Shown here piece by piece: positions 1 through 10,255 of a stretch of DNA of 64,000 nt. How positions within the stretch are numbered: the first letter of the stretch is position 1; the number at the start of each line of letters is the position of its first letter. The stretch is from Chytridium lagenaria. Lineage: Eukaryota > Chytridiomycota > Chytridiomycetes > Chytridiales > Chytridiaceae. Below the pieces are notes generated by a model. That model was not told the DNA's origin. It searched no databases and saw nothing but the letters and a program-made list of their open reading frames with translations. Location: NCBI GenBank assembly GCA_025449115.1, contig JAHLKC010000037.1, positions 1 to 64,000 of the forward strand, written 5' to 3'. The translations under genes were made by a program, and so were the position numbers.

Positions 1-16
1 AGAGCCAGCCATTGTA

Positions 17-870
17 ATGGATGTGCTCCTACAAAACATCTCTACCATCACTCTGCCGTTTGCGCTGCCGGACAGCGTCGACCGTGTATGGGTTTTTGAG
101 AAGTTTCCCGTAAATAAATTACGTTATGTCTTCACGGTTAGTGAAGCTTTATCTACCAATACGTCTCCTCTAGAGGTCGGTTATGATATACTGTGTATAA
201 TGTACTGCAGTTACAGGACATCTTGGTCCCTGCAGACATACGTTGTTTCTTCACTATCACCGATCGTCACTTGTGGACTTATGTTCCTACGAGTGCCTTG
301 GAAGAGTTCCCTTTGAGGCATTCAAAGACAGTAATGGCCCGCCCTCCCTCCCATAAAGGTGACGGTGTTGGTCTTGCTGACGCGCCGCCCTCTCAAGTGT
401 GGGTGACGTGGTTGAAAGTCATATTCCCTCAAGAGAGAATCTGAGTCAAGTTTACAATATAGTAAAGGGTCGGACGTATTCGTAAGAATTACACCAGAAC
501 CATTGAAAGATATTATCACTGGTACTAAGGACTATGTCTATTATCCTGCGAGACTCGATGGCCTCAAGAGAATTTGGATGGTCAATGTCAACGATGACAG
601 AGATCCCCTAGGCAGTGAGCCTCATAGAAAGCACGGCGCAGTTACTCACGTCATGCACGTCTCTACACCAATTCCCCCGGGAACTAGGGAGTTTCCTGAT
701 CCTATGTCCATGGGATTAGAAGAGTATATGCGGAAGTATTACGCTTATCGTATTTATGATATCCGTGAACTTACGTATCCTATCCCTGAACGGAAAGAGC
801 GTCGGACGGATCCATTATCCTTACTCGAATTGTATGGAGCTAATAGTACTACGCCACTTTGCGAGAGTAC
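17..870 (+). CDS. Unassigned N-terminal region of the integrase element
   Basis: About 280 codons read in frame 2, with one stretch (193-444) reading better in frame 1, which suggests at least two indels. The region runs directly into the endonuclease domain by another frame change near 870. I see no retroviral protease DTG/DSG motif, no RT YxDD motif and no CCHC knuckle. A stretch around 690-880 (GLEEYMRKYYAYRIYDIREL) faintly resembles the PAZ segment of Dicer-type proteins, but the match is too weak to call. It could be part of gag, a linker or a captured host domain. Confidence 0.4.
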
Positions 871-2031
871 CTGAGAATATGGTCAAAGACTGTAAACCAA
901 ATACGTTGAAGGAACTCAGACCTTCACCGAAAGTGAAATCTCCATTGATTGAAGATTCTAAGCTACGAATAGTAAGCTGGAATGTTAATGGACTCCATCG
1001 CTTAGCTATGGTCCTCTATGGACAGAAGTTGGAAGGTGACGAAGCCAACCCCGCAGAATGCCTTGCTAGATATTTTGAGAAGCAAGGTTATCAGATAGTA
1101 TGTCTCCAGGAGACACGCATTAGTCATAAACGACAGCTTTTCTGGGATCAGTTGACGAACCTAGAAGATTGGAATGTGCACGCCGATGACATGAGAACTG
1201 GCTATGCCGGTGTTGCTACGTTTGTCCGTAAAGGACTTCCCGTCATAGAGAAAGAAGCCCGTAAAGGTATCTGTCTCCGTGAAGATACTCCAGATGATGA
1301 ATGGAGCCAAGGAGGTGAAGGTCGTTGCGTGACTATTTCTCTACCCGGCTTGTATGTTGCCAATGTCTACGTTCCCAACGGCTCGAGAAGTCAAGCCAGA
1401 CAGGATTATAAGATTAGATTCCTCTCTAAGTTTAAAAGCTTCGTTGATGAGATGAAACATAGAAAGAGTGTTGTGGTTGCTGGCGACTTCAATGTAGCTC
1501 GTTCTTCTTTTGACGTACGCTTCCCTATGCGTATGGTGGTATTCTGGCTTCGAGCAAGAAGAAGTTAAGCTCTTTAACGAGTTGTACTTTAATAAGCAGC
1601 ATGGCTTCATTGACGGTTTCCGACATTGCCACCCGCACGACCCAGGTTATACCTGGCATGACCCGCAAGCTAGACACCAGAGCTTATGGAGAGTTGATTA
1701 TATATTGGTTGATCCTAGCCTTCACGCTAGATGGACTGTCCACCATAGATATATGTCTGGACTCAGCGATCATCAACTCGTGGAGTTGACGATAGAACAA
1801 GAAGACCCATTTCTTGTTGAGACTGAAACGTTGATGACGTTACCAGTATTAATAACTGATCCTGAGATCCACGTGAATAACGTAGAGAAGGATACAACAA
1901 ATAAAGGTACGCGTAAGTCGAGTACTAAGAAAGGTACAAATCGCGTAGATGATACTTTGAATGATGTCTTAGCATTTAATAAGACAAGTGGAACTTCAGT
2001 ATGCTTCAGCGAGACGATCCCGCTTACATGA
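870..2031 (+). CDS. Exonuclease III/APE1-type endonuclease domain of the element
   Basis: The product is an endonuclease/exonuclease/phosphatase-superfamily domain of the ExoIII (AP endonuclease) branch. Family motifs appear in the right order: RIVSWNVNG near 965, LQET with the metal-binding Glu near 1110, GYAGVA near 1205, VYVPNG near 1370, GDFN with catalytic Asp and Asn at 1484-1492, WRVDYIL near 1690 and SDH with the catalytic His at 1770. All catalytic positions are kept. One frame break lies between about 1505 and 1560. Downstream is a Lys/Thr-rich linker of about 65 residues leading to the integrase. Family members cleave DNA at abasic sites or nick target DNA for LINEs. Here the domain sits just N-terminal to a gypsy-like integrase, which is unusual. 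Assignment of the fold is firm; the role in transposition is inference. Confidence 0.85.
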
Positions 2032-4752
2032 ACGTTATTAAGTTTCTGGAGACAGGAACTTTACCTGAGGATGAAGATCTTAAGAAAGGCGTGCTTTTGA
2101 ATGCACAACATACTATTATGAGAAATAAACTCTTATATCGAGTTATACACGTGAATAACTATTTATTGAGGCGTTCCCCTGTACGCTTAGCCTTATGTAT
2201 ACCTCATATTTTACACACAGTCGCTATGGAGCAGATCCATAACGATATGATGACTGGTGGACACTTAGGTGCCAAGAAGTTATTACCGACTATGTTAGAG
2301 AGATTCTGGTGGCCTACCGTCACTAAAGATTTATATACGCATGTGAATACATGTATAACGTGTCAACAGTCAAAAGATCACTTGAAGCGCTTAGGTGCGC
2401 TGAAACCAGTCCCACTAGGTGATAAACTTGGGACCGAGTCGCGATAGACGTTGTTGGTCCTTTGAAAAGGTCCATAAATGGAAATAAATATGTAGTCGTA
2501 CTTACCGACTACTTTACGCGATGGCAGATGCATTTGCCGTCCCCGATATAGAAGCGAATACCGTCGCTAAGATTATTGTTGAACAATGCTTTTGCAGATT
2601 TGGAATACCAGTCTCATTACATTCCGATAACGGAAGCCCCTTTCCGAGCGAGTTAATGCGGAAAGTAGCATTATACTGGGAATGTCTCAGTCATTTTCGA
2701 TGCCATATTGGCCTCAAGCTAATGGTTTAGTTGAAAGAACCAACAAGACATTGTGTCAAATGATACGCGCATATGTTAATCAAAGAACACATGCCGACTG
2801 GGATAATGTTTTACCCTATATCCTGTATGCTTATAGAACTACAGTACATCCTACTACAAAAGAGACGCCTTTTTTGTTGATGTTTGGTAGAGATCCTATC
2901 ACACCAGCCGACTTACGGTTTGGTATAAATATATCGTCGATGATGTATATGCCGAGAATATCCTGACCCAAGAACGTGGACAGATGAGGTCCAGTTCCTT
3001 TGTTAATGTGTCAGTCACTAACGACACTATAGATCAGGAGTCTTATACTCCCAAGCAAAGTTGTATTCCGTTCCCGAGAATAGCTATTGCGTATACACAG
3101 TATATAGCGACGATCGAGTCAGCTTTATCGAAGTTGACTTATGAGTTACCTACAAAAAGTACACGAAAACTGCATGAAGTTATTGCTGATACTATAATGA
3201 AGTTCAACTTAGACGCGTTTTATTTAGTGTGTCCACAAAGTTATGACGCTGATCGTAGAGACTTGAGAAAGTTTCATATGAGATATCCTAGAAGGGATAA
3301 TGAAATGGAAAATATCCTGTTTTACACGTCGTGGGGAACCGTACCCGCGAGTGATAACCCGCGAGATCGAGTTAAAGTGATAATGATACACAGAGGTGGT
3401 ATCAGTGACTTGGAACAGTTTAGAGCTTATAAGCCTTTTATTGATAAGAATACGATGCACGTATATCTGAATGAAAGTTGTATTTTACAACCAAAGAAAT
3501 ACGATAAGTTAGATGGAGTACCCTTGGGTCCCGGTTCTAACATTATACGATTATTGGTTGATGTTAATCGTACTATAAGTGCACCGTTGGTGTTGATACA
3601 GACTAGAGAAGATGTGGTGTCTCTAGTTGATAATATATTAGGTGCCGCCCACGAGAGTGTGAGCACTGAAGAATCTTCTACCGTAAAAAAGAAAAGAGTA
3701 AACAAGATAGGCTCATAGAGGAGCATCTTGCTAAAGAACGTCAGAAGATCAGGGATTATGCTGACGAGTTACCTGCGCTGTTGAGTTATGCTCGCGCATT
3801 ATTGTTGAGAGAAGAGCTTAAACGAAAAGAGAAAGCTATCTCTATGAAAAAGAATGATAAGTATCAATTCGAGATAGGAGACCAAGTGTGGTTCTCTATG
3901 CCGTTAAGAACGGATAAACAAGGTCGAGAAGATTCTCAGATTAAGAAGTTCCAGTTTAGATGGTCTGGGCCAATGAGAGTCATCGCGAGAAGCGAAGACT
4001 TTAATAGATACACTGTAGTAGAAGTATTACCAGATGGTCGACTGTTATCTAGGCAGGCTAATGCTGCTAGATTGAGACCTTATAATAATATACCACCTAA
4101 CGATACTGCCGATAAAGCAGCAAAAGGTGTTATAGATGACGATTTTGCTCAAGAGATTGAGTTATGGAAGAATTTGCCGTACTTCAGCGTAGACCAAAGA
4201 TGAAGGTCGCTGAAGGTGTAAATAGAGAACTATTCAAGAGATTTGATAGTGATGTTGCTGAAGGTCAATATGATGACCCTGAGTTTTATGTCGAAAAACT
4301 AGAAGATCATGCTCTCGAAGATGGAGAGTATGAGTATAAAGTGAAATGGTTAGGTCAAGGCCCATACCATAATACTTGGTTGTTAGAACGTGAGATTCCA
4401 GTCGTTATCGTGAGAGATTACTGGAATGACGTTGCTAAGAAAAATGTTAAAGAATACTTTAAACGATTGGCTCATGTTGAAATATGGCATACCAAAACGA
4501 GCAAAACCAGTTACTCGTTATACAGATGCTACAGATAACGTCGGTTTTCCCGACGTGTCAGTTAGTGATAATAAGTCTACAACAGATGTAGATGATTTGA
4601 ATAATGAAGATATTATCCATAATGACGATTCATATGATGATGTGAATCCTGTAAAACTTGTTACTCGCCCCCTCGCAGAGAACAAGAAGAGAGCAAAAGA
4701 TGATGATATACCTTTAGCTTTAGAAGACTTCGTATTTACCACCCTATATTAG
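2001..4752 (+). CDS. Gypsy-type integrase with large insert, GPY/F module and chromodomain
   Basis: The product should insert element DNA into the host genome. A typical upstream segment (FLETGTLPEDED) precedes the HHCC finger, seen as GGHLGAKK and CITCQQSK. The core triad is Asp at 2447 (IDVVGP), Asp at 2625 (HSDNGSPF) and Glu at 2732 (NGLVERTNK), giving about 35 residues between the last two. From about 2970 to 3760 there is an unassigned segment of roughly 240 residues before the GPY/F-like strand region (FEIGDQVWF ... FRWSGPMRV). A chromodomain follows (FYVEKLEDH, YKVKWLG, NTWLLE), suggesting targeting to methylated histone tails. The acidic tail ends at a stop at 4752. Frame changes occur near 2440, 2520, 2690, 2970, 3715, 4170 and 4430, yet key residues survive. 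Codon usage is A/T-ending, unlike the host genes on the right. Confidence 0.88.
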
Positions 4753-5210
4753 TGAAGAAGTCCTTATAGATATTTATGCTGATAAATAGTTAAAGACACT
4801 CGATAGATACGCCATTATCAAGTGTGGGTGCATGTGAAGTTATTATAAAACCTCACCAAGAGGCATAAACGCGTCATATTTATTATAGTCGTTGTGCTTA
4901 GTTTATGTTTCCTTCATCCCCCGTTCTGTTGTTTTCCTCCCGCGGATTTATACTTTTCCGCATATGAGTTAGTCGGAGGTTTTTATTATGAACGGCGGCC
5001 ACCGCGTCAGTGCGCGTGGTCGAGATGTGTGTTGTTTGTTGTTCCCCTATGTTGATAGTTGTTGTATTTATGTGTGTTTTTGGTGTTTATAATAAAGAAG
5101 AAGAAAGTTGAATAGATTTACGTTCACCCTCTGAAGACCTGGACTAGACCACTACACACCCCAGGCCTGGCCGCCTTTGGGCCAGCGCTATCTCTTTCTG
5201 TTTGAATATT
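4753..5210 (+). other. Element 3' non-coding tail, possible LTR segment
   Basis: No coding potential is visible. The stretch is T-rich, with a canonical polyadenylation signal AATAAA at 5091 followed by an A/G-rich run. It lies immediately after the element's last stop, so it could be the 3' untranslated region or the start of a 3' LTR. The matching 5' copy would be outside the window, so this cannot be decided here. Confidence 0.4.
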
Positions 5211-5628
5211 CAATATTGTTGTTATGAGTTTTACCAGCGGGCGCTCAGGTAAGCGCGCCGCCGGGGGAGACTACACCTTGAACCAAGACATGAGTCTAAG
5301 AAGGCTTGAGCCCTGGATAGACGCCTCTGTGGCATGATTCCTTCGAAGGTTTGGGTAGTATAACCACCTCTGTTCTATTCTCGATGGCTATGACAGGCTA
5401 TCTAGTTGCCTGTGAGTGGGAGAGCGACATAAGCAGGGTCCTAGGTAGATGAGATCAGTTTAGAACATGTTAAAACGGCTTACTGCGGCGATTTTGAGGC
5501 TTGGTAAACTCCTAGGAGCGTGGATGGACTCCCTCCTCGAGCACTTTCCACCTAGGTATGTGTGATCCCCGACCTAGGTTCTTTTGTTATCGTTTTTCGT
5601 TTGTTTTTCCTTTTTATCATAGTAGAAC
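5211..5628. other. Non-coding spacer with four CCTAGG palindromes
   Basis: No open frame of note. Four copies of the six-base palindrome CCTAGG occur at 5440, 5511, 5551 and 5573. Otherwise it is a mixed-composition spacer between the integrase element and a second retroelement fragment, and it may belong to the 5' part of that fragment. Confidence 0.5.
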
Positions 5629-6672
5629 TTGTTGGGAACAGTTAAGCTGTACAGCAAACAAAATCCTTGCCTCAGCAAAAGAGGAGTTGCAGCCACCTGC
5701 AGACTTGGAGAACGTCCAAGGATGAGTATGGCGCGACATAGTGATTTCTCTCTCCATGGTGGTCAAGGCTTGAACCATGGAGGGCCAAAGAGGGAAACTC
5801 ACACTCCTCTCAAACCTCCCAACCATGACCTCCCGCAATCATACCCTCAACGCCTCCTTCTACTACCGCCTCCACCAATCCAACGACCTTACCATATTGC
5901 AGTTACCACCTACCGCGGCCGAACCACCCTTCCTCACCTTCCCTCCTCCCTCATCTCCCACTCCATTCAAAGAAATCCCCTCTGGCCATCCTTAACACCC
6001 CACCTCACCCCACTCAACACCAACATTCTTACTGTCCCTCAACACATCTTTGTCGTCGGCCGACCCATAAAAACCACCGCCTCCCTACCACCTACGTTAC
6101 TGAACACTTTCCATCACATCGACCTCACCAACCTCCAACAACACTCAACGAGCCGCACAGGACGCCTCCTCCCCATCCCCAAACGCGGTAAACCTCACAC
6201 CATCATCGCCGCTTCCACCTTCCTCCCCAGACACCACCAACGCCCCCTGATACACTGGCTTCTTGGAGTCATCGCCAGCCATCAAACATGTACTAAATGC
6301 GTCCCCGACACCGAAGTTTCCCGAGCCCACGCCATCCAATGCGCCAACATCCCTGCTCTTCTCTCCCCCCTCTTCCCTAATATCCAACCTCTTCCCCTCC
6401 CCGGTGCCACCATTCTCGACACGGCCATCTCCTCCCTCCACTTCAACGCAGCTAACATCCCTAAAATCCGCCTCGTCGTTAACTCCATTGAAACCATCCG
6501 CACCACGCTATTAGGCCAGACTCGCACCCACGACATCCTCTACAACTCAACCGCCGAAGAAAACAACCCAGTGGCTGGCCGAGGCCTCCATCCCTGGGGT
6601 CCTCGCCCAAGCCCAACGCCTCCTGGCCATAGCAGCAATCAATCAGCACTGGCAGCAAATTCCGGAATATGA
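5629..6672 (+). pseudogene. Non-LTR retrotransposon-like C-terminal fragment
   Basis: A proline- and threonine-rich frame of 347 codons carries a CX2C ... HX4C arrangement near 6295-6345 (CTKC ... RAHAIQC). This resembles the zinc-knuckle region after the RT domain in fungal LINE-type ORF2 proteins. No RT or endonuclease motif accompanies it, so it would be a 3' remnant. Overlapping frames also stay open because the sequence is C-rich, which weakens the case. I place it as a probable dead-element fragment rather than a host gene. Confidence 0.35.
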
Positions 6673-7369
6673 AAACCCACCGTAATTACCCACCGTAACA
6701 GTCACACCGCACATCCCCTCCCTTTAGAACTTGTATTACCTGTAGTCGTAGCTATTAACCAGACAGCACCTCAACACACTGGCCGGTCGACCAACCCAAG
6801 GATGAGGCCCTTTTTCTTTCTCTTTCTTCCACATCAACCTCCTTTCTCTACTTGCTTTATTCTCTTTACTTCTACTTCTATATCTTGTTTACGGATTGTC
6901 GCCCGGCTAAATATGGTTAAATCCTGAGGCTGAGGGTAAATAGGGCTTGCCTCCGTGTTGCTTTTCACTGTCCTTCTCTCTCGAATCATCTCTACTTTCT
7001 CCTATTTTTCCTCACCTAACTGAAATCTTGTGCCTAAGTCACCTCCATATTATTCCTACTTCTTTATTCCATATTTACTCTTCCCCTTTCGCCATGTATA
7101 CTCTATTACGCAGTTAAGACTAACCTACGGGGGCTTAACCAAATATATTTGATACATATGACAGAAGGTCATGCAAACATGACTATACATACTTACGTTT
7201 GTGCACACAACAGAAAGCAACACCAAAATCTGGCGCGCCTTGGTTCTGATGCATTTTTTAAGCTGTATAAGTGTCATAATTCTAGATAATACAATGTGTT
7301 CTATATCCATTCATCATAATTAATATTTTGGTAAATGAATATACCTAGCGCGGTCCATCCCGTCTAGGC
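6673..7369. other. Gene-free pyrimidine-rich spacer
   Basis: T/C-rich sequence with several TTTCT-type runs (6810-7000). It could be the 3' tail of the fragment on its left. No gene or structured RNA is recognised. Confidence 0.5.
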
Positions 7370-7379
7370 TTGTTATACC

Positions 7380-7795
7380 TACGTACAGAACCGTATATGG
7401 AGACCGTATACGGCCGTACCGAACTTGTTCTATACAGACCGTATACGGCCGTACCGACCTTTTTATGCTGTGGAGATTACCTTAAGTATACAGACCGTAT
7501 ACGGCCGTACGGACCTTTTTATGCTGTGGATATCACCTTAAGTATTGTGGATATTACCTTAAGTATGGAGACCGTATACGGCCGTACCGACCTTGTTATA
7601 TAGAGATAGTATACGGCCGTGCAGACCTTTATATGTTGTGGCTATTACCTTAAGTATGGAGACCGTATACGGCCGTACCGACCTTTTTATGCTGTGGAGA
7701 TTACCTTAATTATGGAGACCGTATACGGCCGTACCGACCTTTATATGTTGTGGCTATTGCCGTAAGTATGGAGACCGTATACGGCTAAAACTAAA
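7380..7795. repeat. Minisatellite block A (GACCGTATACGGCCGTAC units)
   Basis: About eight imperfect copies of a unit containing GACCGTATACGGCCGTACC, spaced irregularly (35-95 bp), often followed by TTTATGCTGTGG and ATTACCTTAAGTATGGA. The core TACGGCCGTA is a perfect 10-bp palindrome. Open frames across it are a by-product of the repeat. It is more AT-rich than block B and appears to be its simpler relative. Confidence 0.9.
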
Positions 7796-7934
7796 AAGTA
7801 TTCAAGAAAATTGTTTCCTAAAACATAAGGAACAGGATCCGTCTTATAGGGTAAGATGTCTGTGACTCCGGTCACTTCCCTTTCCTCAAGACACCTTCCG
7901 CTATAGACTAAACACTATGGCCGTCCAGACGAAC

Positions 7935-8760
7935 ACGGCCATGTTTTGGTTCCGGTTCTTACAAACCGGTTACGGCCGGTCCGCCCGACCCGGCCGTGCT
8001 TTAGTACGCTTCCTACAGACCGGTTACCCGGGCTACTTATAGACCGCTTACGGCCGTTCCGCCCGACTCGGCTGTCTTTTAGTACATGTTCTTACAAACG
8101 GGTTACGGCCAGCCCGCCCGACCCGGCCGTATTTTGGTTCTGGTACTTACAGACCGTTTACGGCCGGCCCGCCCAACCCGGCCGTGCTTTAGTAGGGTTC
8201 CTACAGACCGGTTACGGCCGGCCCTCCCAACCCGGCCGTATTATGGTACCGGCTTTTACAGACCGGTTACGGCCGGCCCGCCCAACCCGGCCGTATTTCG
8301 GTACCGGTTCTTACAAACCGGTTACGGCCGGCCCGCCCGACCCGGTCGTGCTTTAGTACGGTTCCTTTCCCACCCGGCCGTATTATGGTACCGGTTTTTA
8401 CAGACCGGTTACGGCCGGCCCGCCCGACCCGGCCGTATTTCGGTACCGGTTCTTACGGCCGTATTTCGGTATTGGTTCTTACAGCCCGGTTACGGCGGCC
8501 CGCCCGACCCGGCCCGCCCGACCCGGTTTCTTCCCAACCCGGCCGTGTTATGGTACCGGTTTCTACAGAACGGTTACGGCCGGCCCGCCCGACCCGGCCG
8601 TATTTCTGTAATTGTTCTTGCAGACCGGCTACGGCCGGCCCGCCCGACCCGGCCGTATTTCGGTAATTGTTTTTGCAGACCGGTTACGGCCGGCCCGCCC
8701 GACCCGGCCGTTTTTCGGTACCGGTTCTTACAGACCGGATACGGCCGTGTTGGGTCTGAA
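7935..8760. repeat. Minisatellite block B, about 58-bp GC-rich hairpin units
   Basis: Roughly thirteen tandem copies of a unit of about 58 bp with the pattern CAGACCGGTTACGGCCGG, CCCGCCCGACCCGGCCGTAT, then TCGGTACCGGTTCTTA. Each unit holds an inverted repeat, TACGGCCG and CGGCCGTA, separated by about 12 GC-rich bases, so single strands could form a stem-loop. Some units are partial (near 8020, 8365, 8450 and 8510). All frames are open only because the unit lacks stop codons; there is no sign of a real protein. Confidence 0.9.
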
Positions 8761-8823
8761 ACCGGTACTTTGGTAACATACGTCAACGGTTTTGACCCCA
8801 GTAGCTATCTCGAGTGGAGGTAA

Positions 8824-9488
8824 AGATCAATTATTCTTCAGCAGTTTCTTTCGCCAGCCATCTTAATTTTTTTCTATTTACTTAGATTCTATTGGGTTCT
8901 TGGGAGACAAATGTTGTATAGTAAGAAAACAACGTTTATTTTTGCTTTATCCTAATACTCCTCTTTATTAAACATGATGATTTAAAAAATTAAAATATAC
9001 AGAATGTGGCTATAACAAGAGCACGAAAGTCACTGTTTGTGGTGGGGTGTTTAAGAACACTTCAAAGAGTTCATGCATTGCGAAATCTTTTGGAATGTTG
9101 GCCAGATCGTACCATCCGAGCAGACAATCGTATATCAAATGCTCGTTTAAATGCTGACAATCTGTTAAACCCTCCAGCTCCTTAATGGAGACAAGATAAT
9201 GATTACCCTACCCTTACCGTTTTCATAAAGTGATTATGCATGTAGAATAGCTAGTGAATATAATATGATGTTTTGTGTATGTAATATTTATTGTATGTAA
9301 TTGATATTATTGCCTTTGTTTATTTCAACAAGACTGGATTCTCAATAGATATATATTTAACTATCTCATTAAATATATTTCTTGGACTGCTTTATTTACA
9401 TGACAACTTTGAAAGTACATACAATTCTAAGCTTCCATTTCATCCCAAGCATCCACTGTTTCACCACTAGGATTTTATATATTATCAT
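8824..9488. other. AT-rich spacer right of the minisatellite
   Basis: AT-rich, with a long stretch near 9230-9400 rich in TATA and TTTA. No gene, RNA or repeat recognised. Confidence 0.6.
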
Positions 9489-9595
9489 ATGGTAGCCATT
9501 GTAATTGGGCACCTAACCCTGGATTTTTTATTTTTGTGCCCCTTAAATAGCTTGGGTGATGTCAACTCTCAAACAAGCGGCTTAATTATGGGGAT

Positions 9596-10124
9596 ATGTC
9601 TAAATATCTTCTTAAGTTGCAAGTTGAAGAAACCCTGCGGGAGTTATTTTTATTTAAGAAAACAACAGTACTAAATGATATTTTTGCGGGGAGCGTCCTG
9701 CACCGTGAGTTTTGGAAGAAGCATGCCGTTATACTGCCTGCTCAAGAACGGCCTGTCAGACAGAAGGGTAAAATTGGGGCCTCGGGTGAGGATGACAAGA
9801 TCAAGTTCCGTGCCTACGTGGAAAACCGGCTGGCAAACCCTTCTGATGCCAGCATATCGACCGTAGAATTTGTTACGACAAGCATTTCCCAAGGTCTCAC
9901 AGGAATGCCTTGGACCCATTATCAGTAAACAAAGGGTGGATTCGCAAGTGTTTACCTCTGTTAAATCCCACGCTAACGAGCTGGCAGCGTTAAAGGCAAA
10001 GGTCAAAGACGGTGAGATCAAGAAAGCAGGGGCCAAGGGCCAACGTGGATTCCCATGGGTCAGATGGAGAACAGAACTTTTAGAAACTTCACCAACTAGA
10101 CACAATTTATTAAATATGTTGTAA
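9596..10124 (+). CDS. Hypothetical protein, about 175 residues, one frame break
   Basis: A frame beginning MSKYLLKLQVEETLRELF (9596) runs to about 9890. After one frame change near 9890-9900 it continues as a Lys-rich segment (ELAALKAKVKDGEIKKAG) to a stop at 10122-10124. I do not recognise the product. The antisense strand is also open for 194 codons over the same bases, so the coding strand is not certain. It sits alone between repeat-rich spacers and could be a decayed element fragment or a lineage-specific gene. Confidence 0.3.
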
Positions 10125-10255
10125 ACAAGTGTGGGGAACCTGCTCAGGTATGAGTCCAAAGCTGCAGCAGCGCCTCTTCGAGTCAATTTAATGCCAAGAT
10201 GGAAGTCAGCGGGGCTGTATTTTCTGTATACAGATACGCGATGGGGGCACCGCAC

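Larger units (their letters stand above)
1..5150 (+). mobile_element. Integrase/chromodomain transposable element with APE-type endonuclease (left end truncated)
   Basis: A plus-strand polyprotein-like coding run fills this block, broken into at least nine frames by single-base shifts. Recognisable modules in order are an ExoIII/APE1-like endonuclease (about 960-1810), an HHCC zinc finger (about 2220-2360), a DD35E integrase core (2447-2734), a GPY/F-like module (about 3870-4080) and a chromodomain (about 4270-4420). The integrase end matches Ty3/gypsy chromoviruses. However, about 2 kb lies between the window edge and the integrase, and it contains no reverse transcriptase or RNase H motif. 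RT may lie further left, or this may be a Ginger-like or Polinton-like DNA element that uses a gypsy-type integrase. No second LTR or terminal inverted repeat can be tested here. The right boundary is a guess, placed after the AATAAA at 5091. Confidence 0.8.

Noticed and set aside
690..900. Possible Dicer/Argonaute-like PAZ segment in the element's N-terminal region
   Set aside because: Only a loose pattern match (an EEYMRKYY stretch followed by a PEN segment); no RNase III, helicase or PIWI motif nearby.
7946..8823. Long open frames with YGRPARPGR-type repeats
   Set aside because: They are open because the GC-rich minisatellite unit lacks stops in several frames on both strands; no start context, introns or non-repeat domain.
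9671..10255. Minus-strand frame of 194 codons
   Set aside because: Antisense to a plus-strand frame with more protein-like Lys/Glu composition; no recognisable motif, and Cys/Arg content looks like a shadow.
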